Of a stretch of DNA of 64,000 nt, positions 34,057-43,565 are shown one piece after another. How positions within the stretch are numbered: position 1 is the stretch's first letter; the number at the start of each line of letters is the position of its first letter. The notes beneath the pieces were generated by a model. The model was given only the letters and a program-made list of their open reading frames with translations, made no database searches and had not been told where the DNA came from. The stretch is taken from positions 1,426,001 through 1,490,000 of the forward strand of contig NZ_JAKIJS010000001.1 of assembly GCF_021608225.1 (NCBI RefSeq), in the 5' to 3' direction. The position numbers and the translations under genes are program-made. The DNA is from Pseudalkalibacillus berkeleyi. GTDB taxonomy: Bacteria > Bacillota > Bacilli > Bacillales > Fictibacillaceae.

Positions 34057-35856
34057 TCAAGTTCTACTTTCATTCTTACTATTTCGTGGAATGAAAAATG
34101 AGAAGGTTGTACCTTCGTTCACTTTACTATGGACAGAAATCTTTCCGTCATGTGCATCTACAATATTCTTCACGATAGCTAGACCTAAACCTGTTCCAGA
34201 GCGACCACGTGTACGGGCTTTATCTGCTTTATAGAAACGTTCAAATACAAATGGCAAATCTTCCTTCGGTATTCCCGAACCTGTATCCGTCACCTCTACA
34301 AGCATTCCACCTGATTGGTCCACTACATTAACGTATACTTTACCGCCCTTGTCGGTGTGCCTTATCGCATTGTCAACGAGGTTCGTCATGACTTGTTCCA
34401 AACGATCAGGATCTGCAAAAACGCTAAATGGACGGGCAGGTGTTGATAACTGCAGATCTATTTCCCGATCTTTAGATAATCCTTGGAACTTTCGAACAAT
34501 ACGAGTGAAGAAATCGTCAATTTCAATTTCCATCTCCTCTAAAGAAACATGACCTGCTTCCATTCTTGCCAGGTCTAATAGCTCATTTACTAATCTACCC
34601 ATCCTTAGTGACTCATCATAAATAATTTGGGCAATCTCTTTCTTCTCTTCTTCGGTCCCGGCGATATCATCTATAATCGCTTCACTATATCCTTGTAGCA
34701 TAGAAATAGGCGTTCTAAGTTCATGTGAGACATTCGCAATAAAGTCTTTACGGAGTTTATCGTGCTGGCGTTCATCCGTCATATCACGGAATACAGCCAC
34801 AGCCCCCCGAAAGTTCGCTTGATTATATAACGGGGTCATAACAACTACCCAACTTCGACCTTGTAATTCTATTTCGGTCATCTGCTCTCGTTCTAAATTA
34901 ACGACCCGGCGAAATAGTTCATTCATTTGTTCTGGAAGTTCTTCTCCTTCTCGCTCAATCATTCCTTGCTCATAATACCAAGCTTGGATAAATCGCTCTG
35001 AAGGTGGATTCGTTACAAGAATTTTCCCTTTACGATCGAGAGTAATTACACCATCTGCCATACTACTTAGAATACTCGACAACTGCTCTTTTTCTTGACT
35101 AAGTGCATTGATGTTGTTCTTTAATTTACGTCCCATTCTGTTGAAGGTTAATGCAAGCTCTCCAATTTCGTCATGTGTTAAAATCGGAACTTTTGTATCG
35201 AAATTCCCTTGTGCCACTTCAAGGGCTGCTTCCCTCATTTTTCTTAATGGTGCTGTAATTCTAGTTGAAAGGAAGAAAGCAAAGATCGTCATTAATACGA
35301 TTGCAATTCCGGCTGATAGATAGATAATTTGTTTCGCCTTCTGATTGGTTTCGTGTATGAGATCCAAGGATTGATAAATAAAAACGGCTCCTTGTTCATT
35401 TTCAGAAAGTTGAACAGGCTTTCCAACAATCAGAATCTCATTATGCTCTGGCTCATTTCCATTCATGACTGGAAAGTCTCCTTGGACACTAACCTCTTCT
35501 TTTTGAGTCAGAACTTTTGAAAGTTCCTTATTCTCTCGAAACATATCATACGGTAAACGCGACAAGTTTGCTTGATTGGAAGCATGTGAGTACCGCGTAC
35601 TGTCACCTACGATGACAATATTACTTGTGTGGGCGTCAATTAATGCTGAAATAGTCTCCTCAGAGTTTTCAAAACCTCTTTCGTCTTCAATCATTTGAAC
35701 GACTGAGCCAGTAAGCTGAGAAATTTGCACTTTAGCGTTGTCAACGATTAAATTCTCAAAGAATTGAAGGAGTAGAACCGTTAAGATAAATAGTACAACT
35801 GAAACAAGCAGGAGAATCGTCCCCCAAAGCTTTCCAACGACACTCCTCCAAATCAT
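34057..35856 (-). CDS. resE: Sensor histidine kinase ResE
   Basis: ResE senses oxygen limitation and nitric oxide and phosphorylates ResD. The 599 residues contain two transmembrane helices (about 8-30 and 177-200) around an extracytoplasmic domain, a HAMP domain (about 200-255), a PAS domain (about 258-365), HisKA with FIANVSHELRTPISMLQGY (phospho-His about 376), and a HATPase domain with NLVDNAIRH and GTGLGLAI. The start overlaps the resD stop by 4 bases (ATGA). Confidence 0.95.
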   Translation of the reverse strand: MIWRSVVGKLWGTILLLVSVVLFILTVLLLQFFENLIVDNAKVQISQLTGSVVQMIEDERGFENSEETISALIDAHTSNIVIVGDSTRYSHASNQANLSRLPYDMFRENKELSKVLTQKEEVSVQGDFPVMNGNEPEHNEILIVGKPVQLSENEQGAVFIYQSLDLIHETNQKAKQIIYLSAGIAIVLMTIFAFFLSTRITAPLRKMREAALEVAQGNFDTKVPILTHDEIGELALTFNRMGRKLKNNINALSQEKEQLSSILSSMADGVITLDRKGKILVTNPPSERFIQAWYYEQGMIEREGEELPEQMNELFRRVVNLEREQMTEIELQGRSWVVVMTPLYNQANFRGAVAVFRDMTDERQHDKLRKDFIANVSHELRTPISMLQGYSEAIIDDIAGTEEEKKEIAQIIYDESLRMGRLVNELLDLARMEAGHVSLEEMEIEIDDFFTRIVRKFQGLSKDREIDLQLSTPARPFSVFADPDRLEQVMTNLVDNAIRHTDKGGKVYVNVVDQSGGMLVEVTDTGSGIPKEDLPFVFERFYKADKARTRGRSGTGLGLAIVKNIVDAHDGKISVHSKVNEGTTFSFFIPRNSKNESRT

Positions 35857-36572
35857 TCTTTTTCTTCCACCTCAAACTTATAACCGACTCCCCATACAGT
35901 TGAAATCATAGTAGCCGCCTCGGGTGATACCCGGTTCAACTTTTCTCGAAGTCGTTTAACATGTGTATCCACTGTCCTTAGGTCACCAAAGAACTCATAA
36001 TTCCAAACGTCTTTTAGAAGTTGTTCCCGAGAATAAACTTTATCAGGGGTCTTAGCTAAGTAAAGGAGTAGTTCATATTCTTTTGGCGTTAAGTTGATTT
36101 CTTTACTGTCCGCCGTCACTCTGTGTGCATCATTGTCGATCGTCAAATATGGGAACACAAGGAGATCCTTACTTCCCGTATCTGTATGTAAATACTTCGT
36201 TGCGGTTGATCGTCTTAATAATGCTTTCACTCGTAATATAACTTCTCTAGGACTAAATGGTTTAACAACATAGTCATCTGCACCTGCTTCAAATCCGTGA
36301 ACACGATTGGATTCTTCACCTTTTGCAGTGAGCATTATGATAGGAGTCGCTTTCTCCTTACGCAATTCTTCACAAACCTCTATTCCATCCATTTCAGGCA
36401 ACATTAAATCTAACAGGATAATATCAAACTCGGATGCCATTGCTTCTTCTAAGGCTGTCTCGCCATCTTCGGCTTCAACAACTTCGAAATTTTCACGTTC
36501 TAGGTACATACGAAGTAATTTACGAATTCGTTCCTCATCATCTACAACTAATACTCTTAGATCGTTTTCCAT
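35853..36572 (-). CDS. resD: Response regulator ResD
   Basis: OmpR-type regulator of aerobic and anaerobic respiration genes. The 239 residues have a receiver domain (about 5-120; DDEER, DLMLPEMDG with phospho-Asp about 54, and the Lys in VKPFSPRE) and a C-terminal winged helix (about 140-235). ATG 36572 is chosen with AGGAGG 11 bases upstream; a TTG at 36581 would be only about 3 bases from it. Coupled to resE; separated from resC by a terminator. Confidence 0.96.
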   Translation of the reverse strand: MENDLRVLVVDDEERIRKLLRMYLERENFEVVEAEDGETALEEAMASEFDIILLDLMLPEMDGIEVCEELRKEKATPIIMLTAKGEESNRVHGFEAGADDYVVKPFSPREVILRVKALLRRSTATKYLHTDTGSKDLLVFPYLTIDNDAHRVTADSKEINLTPKEYELLLYLAKTPDKVYSREQLLKDVWNYEFFGDLRTVDTHVKRLREKLNRVSPEAATMISTVWGVGYKFEVEEKE

Positions 36573-36621
36573 TGTACACAAACCCTCCTACTTCCTATAT
36601 CCATTTATTATCCTTTCCAAT

Positions 36622-36656
36622 TGGAAAGAAAACCTCCACAATACGTGAAGGTTTTT
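36622..36656 (-). terminator. Terminator between resC and resD
   Basis: AAAACCT..CAC pairs with GTG..AGGTTTT (36629-36635 with 36649-36655 as outer arms), followed on the minus strand by TTTTCTTT. It partly separates resABC from resDE. Confidence 0.75.
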
Positions 36657-36658
36657 GG

Positions 36659-37846
36659 TTAAGCATAAGAATGTAACCCAGCAATAACAAGGTTTACAGC
36701 TATTAAATTGAACATGATGATGACAAACCCGAGGACACATAACCATGCAGATCTTTCACCATGCCAATCTCTTGTCAAACGTAAATGCAGATATGCTGCG
36801 TAAAATAAGAACGTAATAAGTGCCCATACTTCTTTCGGATCCCATCCCCAAAATCTTGTCCAAGCTTCTTGTGCCCAGATCATTGCGAATATTAAAGCAC
36901 CTAATGTAAAGACAGGAAATCCAATTGCAACTGCTCGATAACTAATCTCGTCTACTAATTGGGTGTTTATATTCGATAGCTTGGGCTTTAAAGCGGCACC
37001 GATTCTCTTTCTCAGGACGAGTCTCAACAAAGCATAAAGGATGAGGCCAGATAACATAGACCATATAAATGTGTTCAATTTCTTTGGTGCATCGATTCCT
37101 TCCATCCACGCAGGCGCTTCAAATAAAGGTCCGAACTTTTCACCAGAAATAATCTCTCCATCATGAGGACCTGAAATGGCAGGCATTTCGTAAACTAGTT
37201 CTGCTTGATTGTCACTTTCGTTAATCCATTGGAAAGTGGTTTCGTAATCTGCTAATCCAAATGAAACCGAGACGAGTATGAATCCTAGTGTACTTAAAAG
37301 CGAATAAAGCACAAACTCTAACCAGCCAGTCTTTTTCGACCCTTTTGATTGATCAATTGTTGCAATTAAATAAATGAGTCCAGCCACAAAACTAATGGCA
37401 AGAATCCCTTCACCTAAAGCTGCAGTTGTAACGTGAATCTTCAACCAGTTACTTTGAAGCGCTGGAATTAAAGGCTCTATTTCTCTTGGAAACATGCTTG
37501 CATAAGCAATGATGAGTAGTGCAATCGGCATTGCAAAAACACCTAACACATTCAGCCGATAAATAGCATAAATGACAATAAATCCAAATACCATCATCAT
37601 GCCAAAGAAGGTTGTAAATTCAAAGAGATTACTTACTGGAGCATGTCCTGAAGCAATCCACCTTGTAATAAAGTAACCTAGTTGTGAAGCAAACCCTGTG
37701 ATAGAAAGTATATAACCCCACTTTCCCCATTTATTAATTGTCTTGCCATCTTTGTTCTTGATTGTTAAAGCTGCTCCAAAAAATGCTGTAGCAATAAAGT
37801 AAATGATAAAAGCGGCATACAATAAACTACTACTTAATTCAGCCAT
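36659..37846 (-). CDS. resC: Cytochrome c biogenesis protein ResC (CcsB/CcsA type)
   Basis: ResC with ResB forms the system II heme export and cytochrome c synthetase. The 395 residues have about eight transmembrane helices. The heme-binding tryptophan-rich motif is [14 protein letters not shown] (about 335-348). Conserved histidines flank it, as expected for heme ligation. It follows resB by 22 bases, in the order resA-resB-resC known from B. subtilis. Confidence 0.95.
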   Translation of the reverse strand: MAELSSSLLYAAFIIYFIATAFFGAALTIKNKDGKTINKWGKWGYILSITGFASQLGYFITRWIASGHAPVSNLFEFTTFFGMMMVFGFIVIYAIYRLNVLGVFAMPIALLIIAYASMFPREIEPLIPALQSNWLKIHVTTAALGEGILAISFVAGLIYLIATIDQSKGSKKTGWLEFVLYSLLSTLGFILVSVSFGLADYETTFQWINESDNQAELVYEMPAISGPHDGEIISGEKFGPLFEAPAWMEGIDAPKKLNTFIWSMLSGLILYALLRLVLRKRIGAALKPKLSNINTQLVDEISYRAVAIGFPVFTLGALIFAMIWAQEAWTRFWGWDPKEVWALITFLFYAAYLHLRLTRDWHGERSAWLCVLGFVIIMFNLIAVNLVIAGLHSYA

Positions 37847-37868
37847 CTAAAATTCCTCCTTTCTTCCG

Positions 37869-39491
37869 TTATTTCTTTTCTTCCTGTTGATCTACTAATG
37901 GATTTACATGCAATTTGTCTGTGATGTCTTGTAATTCTCTTTTGATGCCATGCCAATTCTTATTCGTATGAGCGGCAATCCATAGCTCGTCCTTATTTAA
38001 CTTAAACCAAACACGTCGATGGTTCCAATATAACCCTTGAATGACGCCAATCATAAAGATAATGCCACCGATGAATATAATCGGTAGTGTATAATCTCTT
38101 GATACGGTAAGACCTGTAATGAAATCAGTGTCAATTCCATCAAATGCAATTTTATACTGATTTTCACCCGACGGTTCTAGGTTTTGCCTAATTCCAATGA
38201 ATGCAATTTCCCCTTCTGGCGTTTCAGGTGTAATCATCTTGAAAATAAAAGCTGGATTATTAGGTACATTCGTTTTGGTTGAAGGTTTGTTCGTTTCAGA
38301 ATCGAAATAAAAATCAGGATAATAGTTATTTAATACCACTTTGTTTCCATTACCTAAATCATATTCGTTCTTTGGATCATTTAAATCAACTGAAAATTTC
38401 CCAATCGACTTCTCAGTTTCTTTATTTTGAAATTCGAAACTCATTTCACTCATTTCGTTTCTATAGTCCACTTGGTATACAGAATATCCATCAAATTGTA
38501 GTGGTTTGTTCACTTGTATCGGATATTCTTTTACTTTTGTTAATTCTGGCTTTGCACCAGGGAGCTTTTCTTCAGCTTTATATAGAACGACATCACTTTG
38601 ATAGTTCTTAACGACTGATCCACCAACACGGTTAATCGCATCAGAGAAACGTTCTTCATTAGGATCATACTCTTCATACGTGAATTTTTCATGCTTAAGG
38701 TAGTACTGCTGATCCGTCCCCTTTATTGCTTTCGTTTCACCTTCCCGTACCCACATGTCTGTGTCTAAGTATAACCCTGGAACGACACGAAGCATGGATC
38801 CGATTAGGAATATGATGAGACCTACGTGGTTGACATAAGGACCCCATCTGGAAAAGCGACCTTTCTCTGCTAAAATGTTCCCTTTTTCTCTACGCACACG
38901 ATAGCGTTTTTCCTTCAAACGGAAAATCACTTCTTCAATAAATTGGTCAACATCTTCAGGTCGTTTCGTCGTTGTAAACAAGCGTTGTTTTTTTAGAAAG
39001 TTATCATGCTTCGTCACTCTTTGATTTTTCAACGTTCGATATAAAGGGATACCTCTATCGATACTTGCAACGGTAATTGAAACACCAATCAGGCCTAATA
39101 ACAGTACAAACCACCAAGAGCTATATAGATTGTGAAACCCTAAGACGTAATAAATCTCACCCAGAATGCCATATTCTTCTTCGTAATATGCAGCCGGATT
39201 CGTCTGGGCTTGAGTCGGTATATACATTTTTTGAGGGAAGATCGTGCCTACTGCTGACGCAATCAAGGTGATGACGATCAACCAAACACCAACCTTAACG
39301 CTTGAGAAGAAATTCCATATCTTGTCGATAACATTCGCGTTATAGGTTTGAGAACGTCTAGCTGTCCCCTCATATCTCATATTAACGAGCTGTTTCTTAG
39401 ATGAATCCTCTTGAATCGGATTCCCACAGGATTCACAAAGAACCGTACCGTAGGGATTCAGATGGCCGCATTCGCACTTAATTTTCTCCAT
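37869..39491 (-). CDS. resB: Cytochrome c biogenesis protein ResB
   Basis: 540 residues with an N-terminal zinc-ribbon-like CECGHLNPYGTVLCESCG (5-22), typical of the family, then transmembrane segments near 70-90, 125-145, 215-235 and a last one near 480-500, with a large extracytoplasmic domain between. It works with ResC in attaching heme to apocytochrome c. Start ATG 39491 lies 12 bases after resA. Confidence 0.95.
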   Translation of the reverse strand: MEKIKCECGHLNPYGTVLCESCGNPIQEDSSKKQLVNMRYEGTARRSQTYNANVIDKIWNFFSSVKVGVWLIVITLIASAVGTIFPQKMYIPTQAQTNPAAYYEEEYGILGEIYYVLGFHNLYSSWWFVLLLGLIGVSITVASIDRGIPLYRTLKNQRVTKHDNFLKKQRLFTTTKRPEDVDQFIEEVIFRLKEKRYRVRREKGNILAEKGRFSRWGPYVNHVGLIIFLIGSMLRVVPGLYLDTDMWVREGETKAIKGTDQQYYLKHEKFTYEEYDPNEERFSDAINRVGGSVVKNYQSDVVLYKAEEKLPGAKPELTKVKEYPIQVNKPLQFDGYSVYQVDYRNEMSEMSFEFQNKETEKSIGKFSVDLNDPKNEYDLGNGNKVVLNNYYPDFYFDSETNKPSTKTNVPNNPAFIFKMITPETPEGEIAFIGIRQNLEPSGENQYKIAFDGIDTDFITGLTVSRDYTLPIIFIGGIIFMIGVIQGLYWNHRRVWFKLNKDELWIAAHTNKNWHGIKRELQDITDKLHVNPLVDQQEEKK

Positions 39492-39503
39492 TTGAACACC
39501 CCG

Positions 39504-40031
39504 TTATGGTTTAATTTGTTCCATGTAATTTCGAACACGTGTATCATTTAATTCTCCCGTTATCTTATCTATGACCTTACCTTCTGGACTAATCAGATAC
39601 GTTGCTGGTAGATTTCCCACACCGTACACATCTACAACTTCTCTTTGTTGGTCTAAAACGACTGGGAATGTAAGGTTCTTTTCATCAACGAATTTTTTTA
39701 CTGTTAATTTAGTTTCAGCGATATCAACAGCAAGAACTACTACGCCTTGATCTTTATACTTTTCGTATTGGCGTTGAATTGCCGGCATTTCTTTTTCACA
39801 AGGTGGACAATATGTACCCCAAAAATTCAAGAAAACGCCTTTCCCTTTGTAATCTTCAAGTTCTACTTCTTTTCCGTCTAAGTTTTTTAATGCAAAGTTC
39901 GGCGCAGTGTCTCCAACTGCTACCGGCTCTTTTTTGTCACTAAATACAGTTTGAAAAAGTGTATAACCTAGGGCAAGGGCAATTACAACCAATATGACAG
40001 AACGCATCACTAACCGCTTTCGTTTATTCAT
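39504..40031 (-). CDS. resA: Thiol-disulfide oxidoreductase ResA
   Basis: ResA reduces the CXXCH cysteines of apocytochrome c before heme attachment. The 175 residues have an N-terminal membrane anchor (about 9-30) and an extracytoplasmic thioredoxin fold with WGTYCPPCEKEMP (Cys75, Cys78). The active site is CPPC where B. subtilis ResA has CEPC; both occur in the family and the difference should change redox potential. First gene of resA-resB-resC; rluB lies upstream. Confidence 0.95.
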   Translation of the reverse strand: MNKRKRLVMRSVILVVIALALGYTLFQTVFSDKKEPVAVGDTAPNFALKNLDGKEVELEDYKGKGVFLNFWGTYCPPCEKEMPAIQRQYEKYKDQGVVVLAVDIAETKLTVKKFVDEKNLTFPVVLDQQREVVDVYGVGNLPATYLISPEGKVIDKITGELNDTRVRNYMEQIKP

Positions 40032-40113
40032 AATGGTAATCGCTCCAATCTAATCTTCTACCCTTCCTACTATACCTCTAAATTGTCCAGTATTCATGGG
40101 ATTTTTTTGACTT

Positions 40114-40833
40114 TTATGTGACAGCAAGATTGCGAATTTGTTTAACTTCATGTGGTGTCAACTCACGTGCTTCTCCAGGATTCAGGCCGTTAAGATTTAG
40201 ATAGCCATACCCTTCCCTTTTCAGCTTTTGGACTGGATAACCAATCGCTTCAAACATTCTACGTACTTGACGGTTTCTACCTTCATGAATAGTCATTTCA
40301 ATGATGGCTGTATTTTTCCGACGATCCATGCTCTTAAGCTTCACTTTAGCTGGAGCGGTATATCCGTCTTCCAAGCGAATACCATTCGATAGTTTTCGAA
40401 GTTCTTCTTTCGATGGAATACCTCTGACCTTTGCAACGTAATGTTTATCTACATGGAATTTAGGATGCATAAGCGTATTTGCAAAATCCCCATCATTAGT
40501 TAGTAGAAGCAAGCCTGATGTATCATAATCCAATCGACCAACTGGAAAGATTCGTTGCTCGATCTCTGCAAAATAATCGGTCACGACTTTTCTGCCTTTC
40601 TCATCTTTCACACTCGAAATGACTCCTGATGGCTTATAGAATAGAAAATATACCGGTTCTTCTTTATCGATCGGCACCCCGTCAACTTCTATTTCATCGG
40701 AAGGTGATACTTTCGTGCCAAGTTCCTTCACGGTTTTTCCATTCACTTTCACTTGACCATCTTCAATTAATTTTTCAGCTTTTCTTCGGGAAGTAATCCC
40801 TGCTTGCGCGATAACTTTCTGTAATCGTTCCAT
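40114..40833 (-). CDS. rluB: 23S rRNA pseudouridine synthase RluB
   Basis: Modifies a uridine of 23S rRNA. The 239 residues have an N-terminal S4 RNA-binding domain (about 2-60, AGITSRRKAEKLIEDG) and the RsuA/RluB catalytic domain with the catalytic-Asp motif GRLDYDTSGLLLLTNDG (about 98-114) and EGRNRQVRRMFEAIG. Position between resA and spmB equals B. subtilis rluB (ypuL). Confidence 0.94.
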   Translation of the reverse strand: MERLQKVIAQAGITSRRKAEKLIEDGQVKVNGKTVKELGTKVSPSDEIEVDGVPIDKEEPVYFLFYKPSGVISSVKDEKGRKVVTDYFAEIEQRIFPVGRLDYDTSGLLLLTNDGDFANTLMHPKFHVDKHYVAKVRGIPSKEELRKLSNGIRLEDGYTAPAKVKLKSMDRRKNTAIIEMTIHEGRNRQVRRMFEAIGYPVQKLKREGYGYLNLNGLNPGEARELTPHEVKQIRNLAVT

Positions 40834-40965
40834 ACTTTCACCTCATTCTCAATCATACTCTTCGGTGTTTGAATTCTCAAGTATTGCCGGCAGATGTCAC
40901 TTAATGTTGGAAAAGTGAGTTTATTTCGATTGTTCTCGATTATTGAAAAAATAGGCTGACGGCAA

Positions 40966-41026
40966 CAAAAAAAGGAGCTGACCCAAAAGGATTAAGATGT
41001 CCTTAATGGGAAGCTCCTATTTTTTG
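40966..41026. terminator. Bidirectional hairpin upstream of rluB
   Basis: AGGAGCT (40973-40979) pairs with AGCTCCT (41012-41018), with inner CCC/GGG and AAGGATTAAG/CCTTAAT pairing and T runs on both strands. It belongs to the gene-free stretch 40834-41191, which also holds a tandem array and a second hairpin. Confidence 0.7.
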
Positions 41027-41040
41027 AGTTTAACTCGTTA

Positions 41041-41110
41041 TGCACGATAATCTCAATATATGCACGATAATCTCGATATATGCACGATAATCTCGATATA
41101 TGCACATTAA
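41041..41110. repeat. Tandem 20-base repeat with core TGCACGATAA (locus A)
   Basis: Three consecutive 20-base units start at 41041, 41061 and 41081, each TGCACGATAA followed by TCTCAATATA or TCTCGATATA. A decayed fourth core TGCACATTAA is at 41101. The 20-base period excludes a coding repeat. The same core recurs at 63063-63177. Confidence 0.85.
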
Positions 41111-41129
41111 CCCTATTTAAACTAAAATA

Positions 41130-41173
41130 GGATGCCCCATACAACTTCTTTCAAAGATGTTTTGGGACACCCC
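41130..41173 (-). terminator. Hairpin after spmB (GCCCC/GGGACA type)
   Basis: GGATGCCCC pairs with GGGACACC around 41130-41171, with inner ACAACTT/AAGATGT. On the minus strand it is followed by a T-rich stretch. Sequence-related to the hairpin at 63240-63282. Confidence 0.6.
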
Positions 41174-41191
41174 CCTACAATTCCTATTTTA

Positions 41192-41728
41192 TTAACCAAA
41201 AACAATCGTCACAAATACGATCGCACTAATAATTCCGACAAAATCGGCCAAAAGCCCAACTTTCAATGCATCTCCCATTTTTCTAATCCCAACTGCCCCA
41301 AAGTAAACCGTCAAAATGTATAATGTCGTATCTGTACTCCCTTGCATAGTGGAGGCGAGACGACCAATAAAAGAGTCTGGTCCATGGGTTGCAATCAAAT
41401 CTGACGTCATAGCAAGCGCACCTGTACCAGATATTGGACGAATTAAAGCTAAAGGAACGATGTCTGAAGGGACTCCAACTATAGCAAGAAACGGTTGAAA
41501 GGAGGAGATAAGAAAATCCAATGCGCCAGAAGCTCTAAAGACCGTGATCGCCACAAGCATGCCTACTAAATATGGAATGATAGAAACAGCAATGGAAAAA
41601 CCCTCTTTACCCCCTTCAACAAATGCCTCATAAGTGGAAACTTTCTTAAATGTCCCATATACGAGCACAAATCCAATTAAACAAGGCATGATCCATATGG
41701 AGATTGTGGAAACTGCACCCATGTTCAT
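41192..41728 (-). CDS. spmB: Spore maturation protein B
   Basis: SpmB with SpmA is needed for spore core dehydration. The 178 residues are almost wholly transmembrane (four to five helices) with the nucleoside-recognition-gate type sequence GTGALAMTSDLIATHGPDSFIG. It overlaps spmA by 4 bases (ATGA). The order dacB-spmA-spmB is as in B. subtilis. Confidence 0.95.
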   Translation of the reverse strand: MNMGAVSTISIWIMPCLIGFVLVYGTFKKVSTYEAFVEGGKEGFSIAVSIIPYLVGMLVAITVFRASGALDFLISSFQPFLAIVGVPSDIVPLALIRPISGTGALAMTSDLIATHGPDSFIGRLASTMQGSTDTTLYILTVYFGAVGIRKMGDALKVGLLADFVGIISAIVFVTIVFG

Positions 41729-42318
41729 TGCCTCCTTTTCATAACTCGCCGTCTATGAAAATACCGGTCAATTAATATCGCTGCTAAAGTAGAACAAGTG
41801 GTAGCCATTAACGTCGTTGCTACAATATCAGTAGGCGAGACAGAACCGTAATTCATCCGGATCGCAATAACTGTCGTGGGTATAATCGTTAAACTTGAAG
41901 TGTTAATGGCTAGAAACGTGATCATTGACCGACTCACATCATCTCGATCATCATTTAACCTTTTCATTTGCTCCATAGCTTTAATACCCATCGGTGTTGC
42001 TGCATTACCTAGACCAAAAAGATTGGCAACCATATTTGAAAGAATATAACCCATTGCAGGGTGATCGGGTGGAATCTCAGGAAACAATCTCCGAACAAAC
42101 GGTTTGAATAAGGATGTTAATTTATGGAGTAAACCTGCTTGTTTGGCAATGTTCATCAAACCTAACCAGAATACGAGTATACTAATTAAGCCTAGACTAA
42201 TTGTTACTGCCTCTTGAGCACTTGTAAACAATACTTTGTTCACTTCTTCCATCGTCCCATTTATCGCTGCATAAATGATGCCAAATACAAACATGAAAAC
42301 CCAGATTAGGTTAACCAT
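41725..42318 (-). CDS. spmA: Spore maturation protein A
   Basis: 197 residues with about five transmembrane helices and the family stretch LFGLGNAATPMGIKAMEQM (about 95-113). Partner of SpmB. Its start overlaps the dacB stop by 8 bases. Expected to be mother-cell expressed with dacB. Confidence 0.95.
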   Translation of the reverse strand: MVNLIWVFMFVFGIIYAAINGTMEEVNKVLFTSAQEAVTISLGLISILVFWLGLMNIAKQAGLLHKLTSLFKPFVRRLFPEIPPDHPAMGYILSNMVANLFGLGNAATPMGIKAMEQMKRLNDDRDDVSRSMITFLAINTSSLTIIPTTVIAIRMNYGSVSPTDIVATTLMATTCSTLAAILIDRYFHRRRVMKRRQ

Positions 42319-43471
42319 AAGGCACCGTAATCATGAAGAATTTCGTAACAACATCCTTTACGGTGTTCCAGAAAGTTTCCTCTTCCAACTCCTCATAGGT
42401 ACCTTTCATATATAAAGGCAAAACACCTATTTGTTGATTGTTTAAATATACTTTTAATGTCCCTACACGACTAGGTGGATTTTTCCACTTCCCTTTATCA
42501 GGTGGTTGTATTAAAGTAATCTCATTTTTGACAAGCGATCGTTCTTCCTCCGTCAGTGGGTATGAAAAGGTCCGAGCAGCTTCAACTTTTCCTTTATAAT
42601 GTTTATTTTCAAGACCCGATATTTTACCCTTCTGCACGATAGAAACGAAATCATAATGGCTGAATGCCCAATTAAATAAATTCATATGGTCATTCCAATC
42701 ATTTCCGTCATTTAACGTTACTGCAACTAACTCCAAACCATCTTTAGCAGCGGTCGAAACAAGCGTTCTTTTCGCTAGGGATGTAAATCCAGTCTTGCCA
42801 CCCGTCGAATATTTGTACATTCTTAGTAACTTGTTCTTATTTGTCCAAATTCGGTCCCATTTCTCACCATCTTGCGGAGCACGATATTTACTTGTGCCTG
42901 CAATTTTCCTATATTCTGAATTGGACATCGCATACCGAGTTAAGAGCGCCATATCATAAGCAGTTGAATAATGATGTTCACTATCATCAAGACCGTGCGG
43001 ATTAGAGAAATACGAATTCTTCATGCCAATTTCTTCAGCTTTTGCATTCATCAAATAAACGAATCCTTCTAAGCTTCCACCTACATGTTCAGCAATCGCA
43101 ACTGCAGAATCATTCCCAGAGCGGAGCATTAATCCATAAACTAAGTGCTCTAGTTTTATTTTTTCATTTTTCTTCAAATAAATAGAGGATCCTTCTGCTA
43201 AAGTTGCTCTTTCAGTTACTTTAGCTGTCTCATCCATTTTTCCTGATTCTATCGCTAGTATTGCGGTCATGATCTTCGTTATGCTCGCAATTCTCATCTT
43301 CTCATGCTCTCTTTTTCCGTACAAAACTCTACCTGAATCTTGCTCCATCAAAATGGCACCTTGGGCATGAACGCCAGGAGAAGAAGCAGCAATATTTTGA
43401 GTCGGTAGGATAAATAGTAATAAGATCACTAAACCGAGTTGGATTGTTAATTTAATCGGAGCTTCTACCAT
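42311..43471 (-). CDS. dacB: D-alanyl-D-alanine carboxypeptidase DacB (PBP5*)
   Basis: DacB trims cortex peptidoglycan cross-links during sporulation. The 386 residues have a signal peptide (about 1-29), then the serine-peptidase motifs SITK (about 64-67), SGN (about 118-120) and KTGF (about 213-216), followed by the PBP5 C-terminal beta domain and a terminal amphipathic/hydrophobic anchor. Operon dacB-spmA-spmB. It is distinct from dacF in this window (different context and C-terminus). Confidence 0.95.
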   Translation of the reverse strand: MVEAPIKLTIQLGLVILLLFILPTQNIAASSPGVHAQGAILMEQDSGRVLYGKREHEKMRIASITKIMTAILAIESGKMDETAKVTERATLAEGSSIYLKKNEKIKLEHLVYGLMLRSGNDSAVAIAEHVGGSLEGFVYLMNAKAEEIGMKNSYFSNPHGLDDSEHHYSTAYDMALLTRYAMSNSEYRKIAGTSKYRAPQDGEKWDRIWTNKNKLLRMYKYSTGGKTGFTSLAKRTLVSTAAKDGLELVAVTLNDGNDWNDHMNLFNWAFSHYDFVSIVQKGKISGLENKHYKGKVEAARTFSYPLTEEERSLVKNEITLIQPPDKGKWKNPPSRVGTLKVYLNNQQIGVLPLYMKGTYEELEEETFWNTVKDVVTKFFMITVPYG

Positions 43472-43565
43472 AACATCCCGTCCCTTAGCACGTTTTGTAC
43501 AAGTTTATGCTAGAAAGGACGAGATATGAAAAATATATTTATTTACATAATAATATTACCGAACA

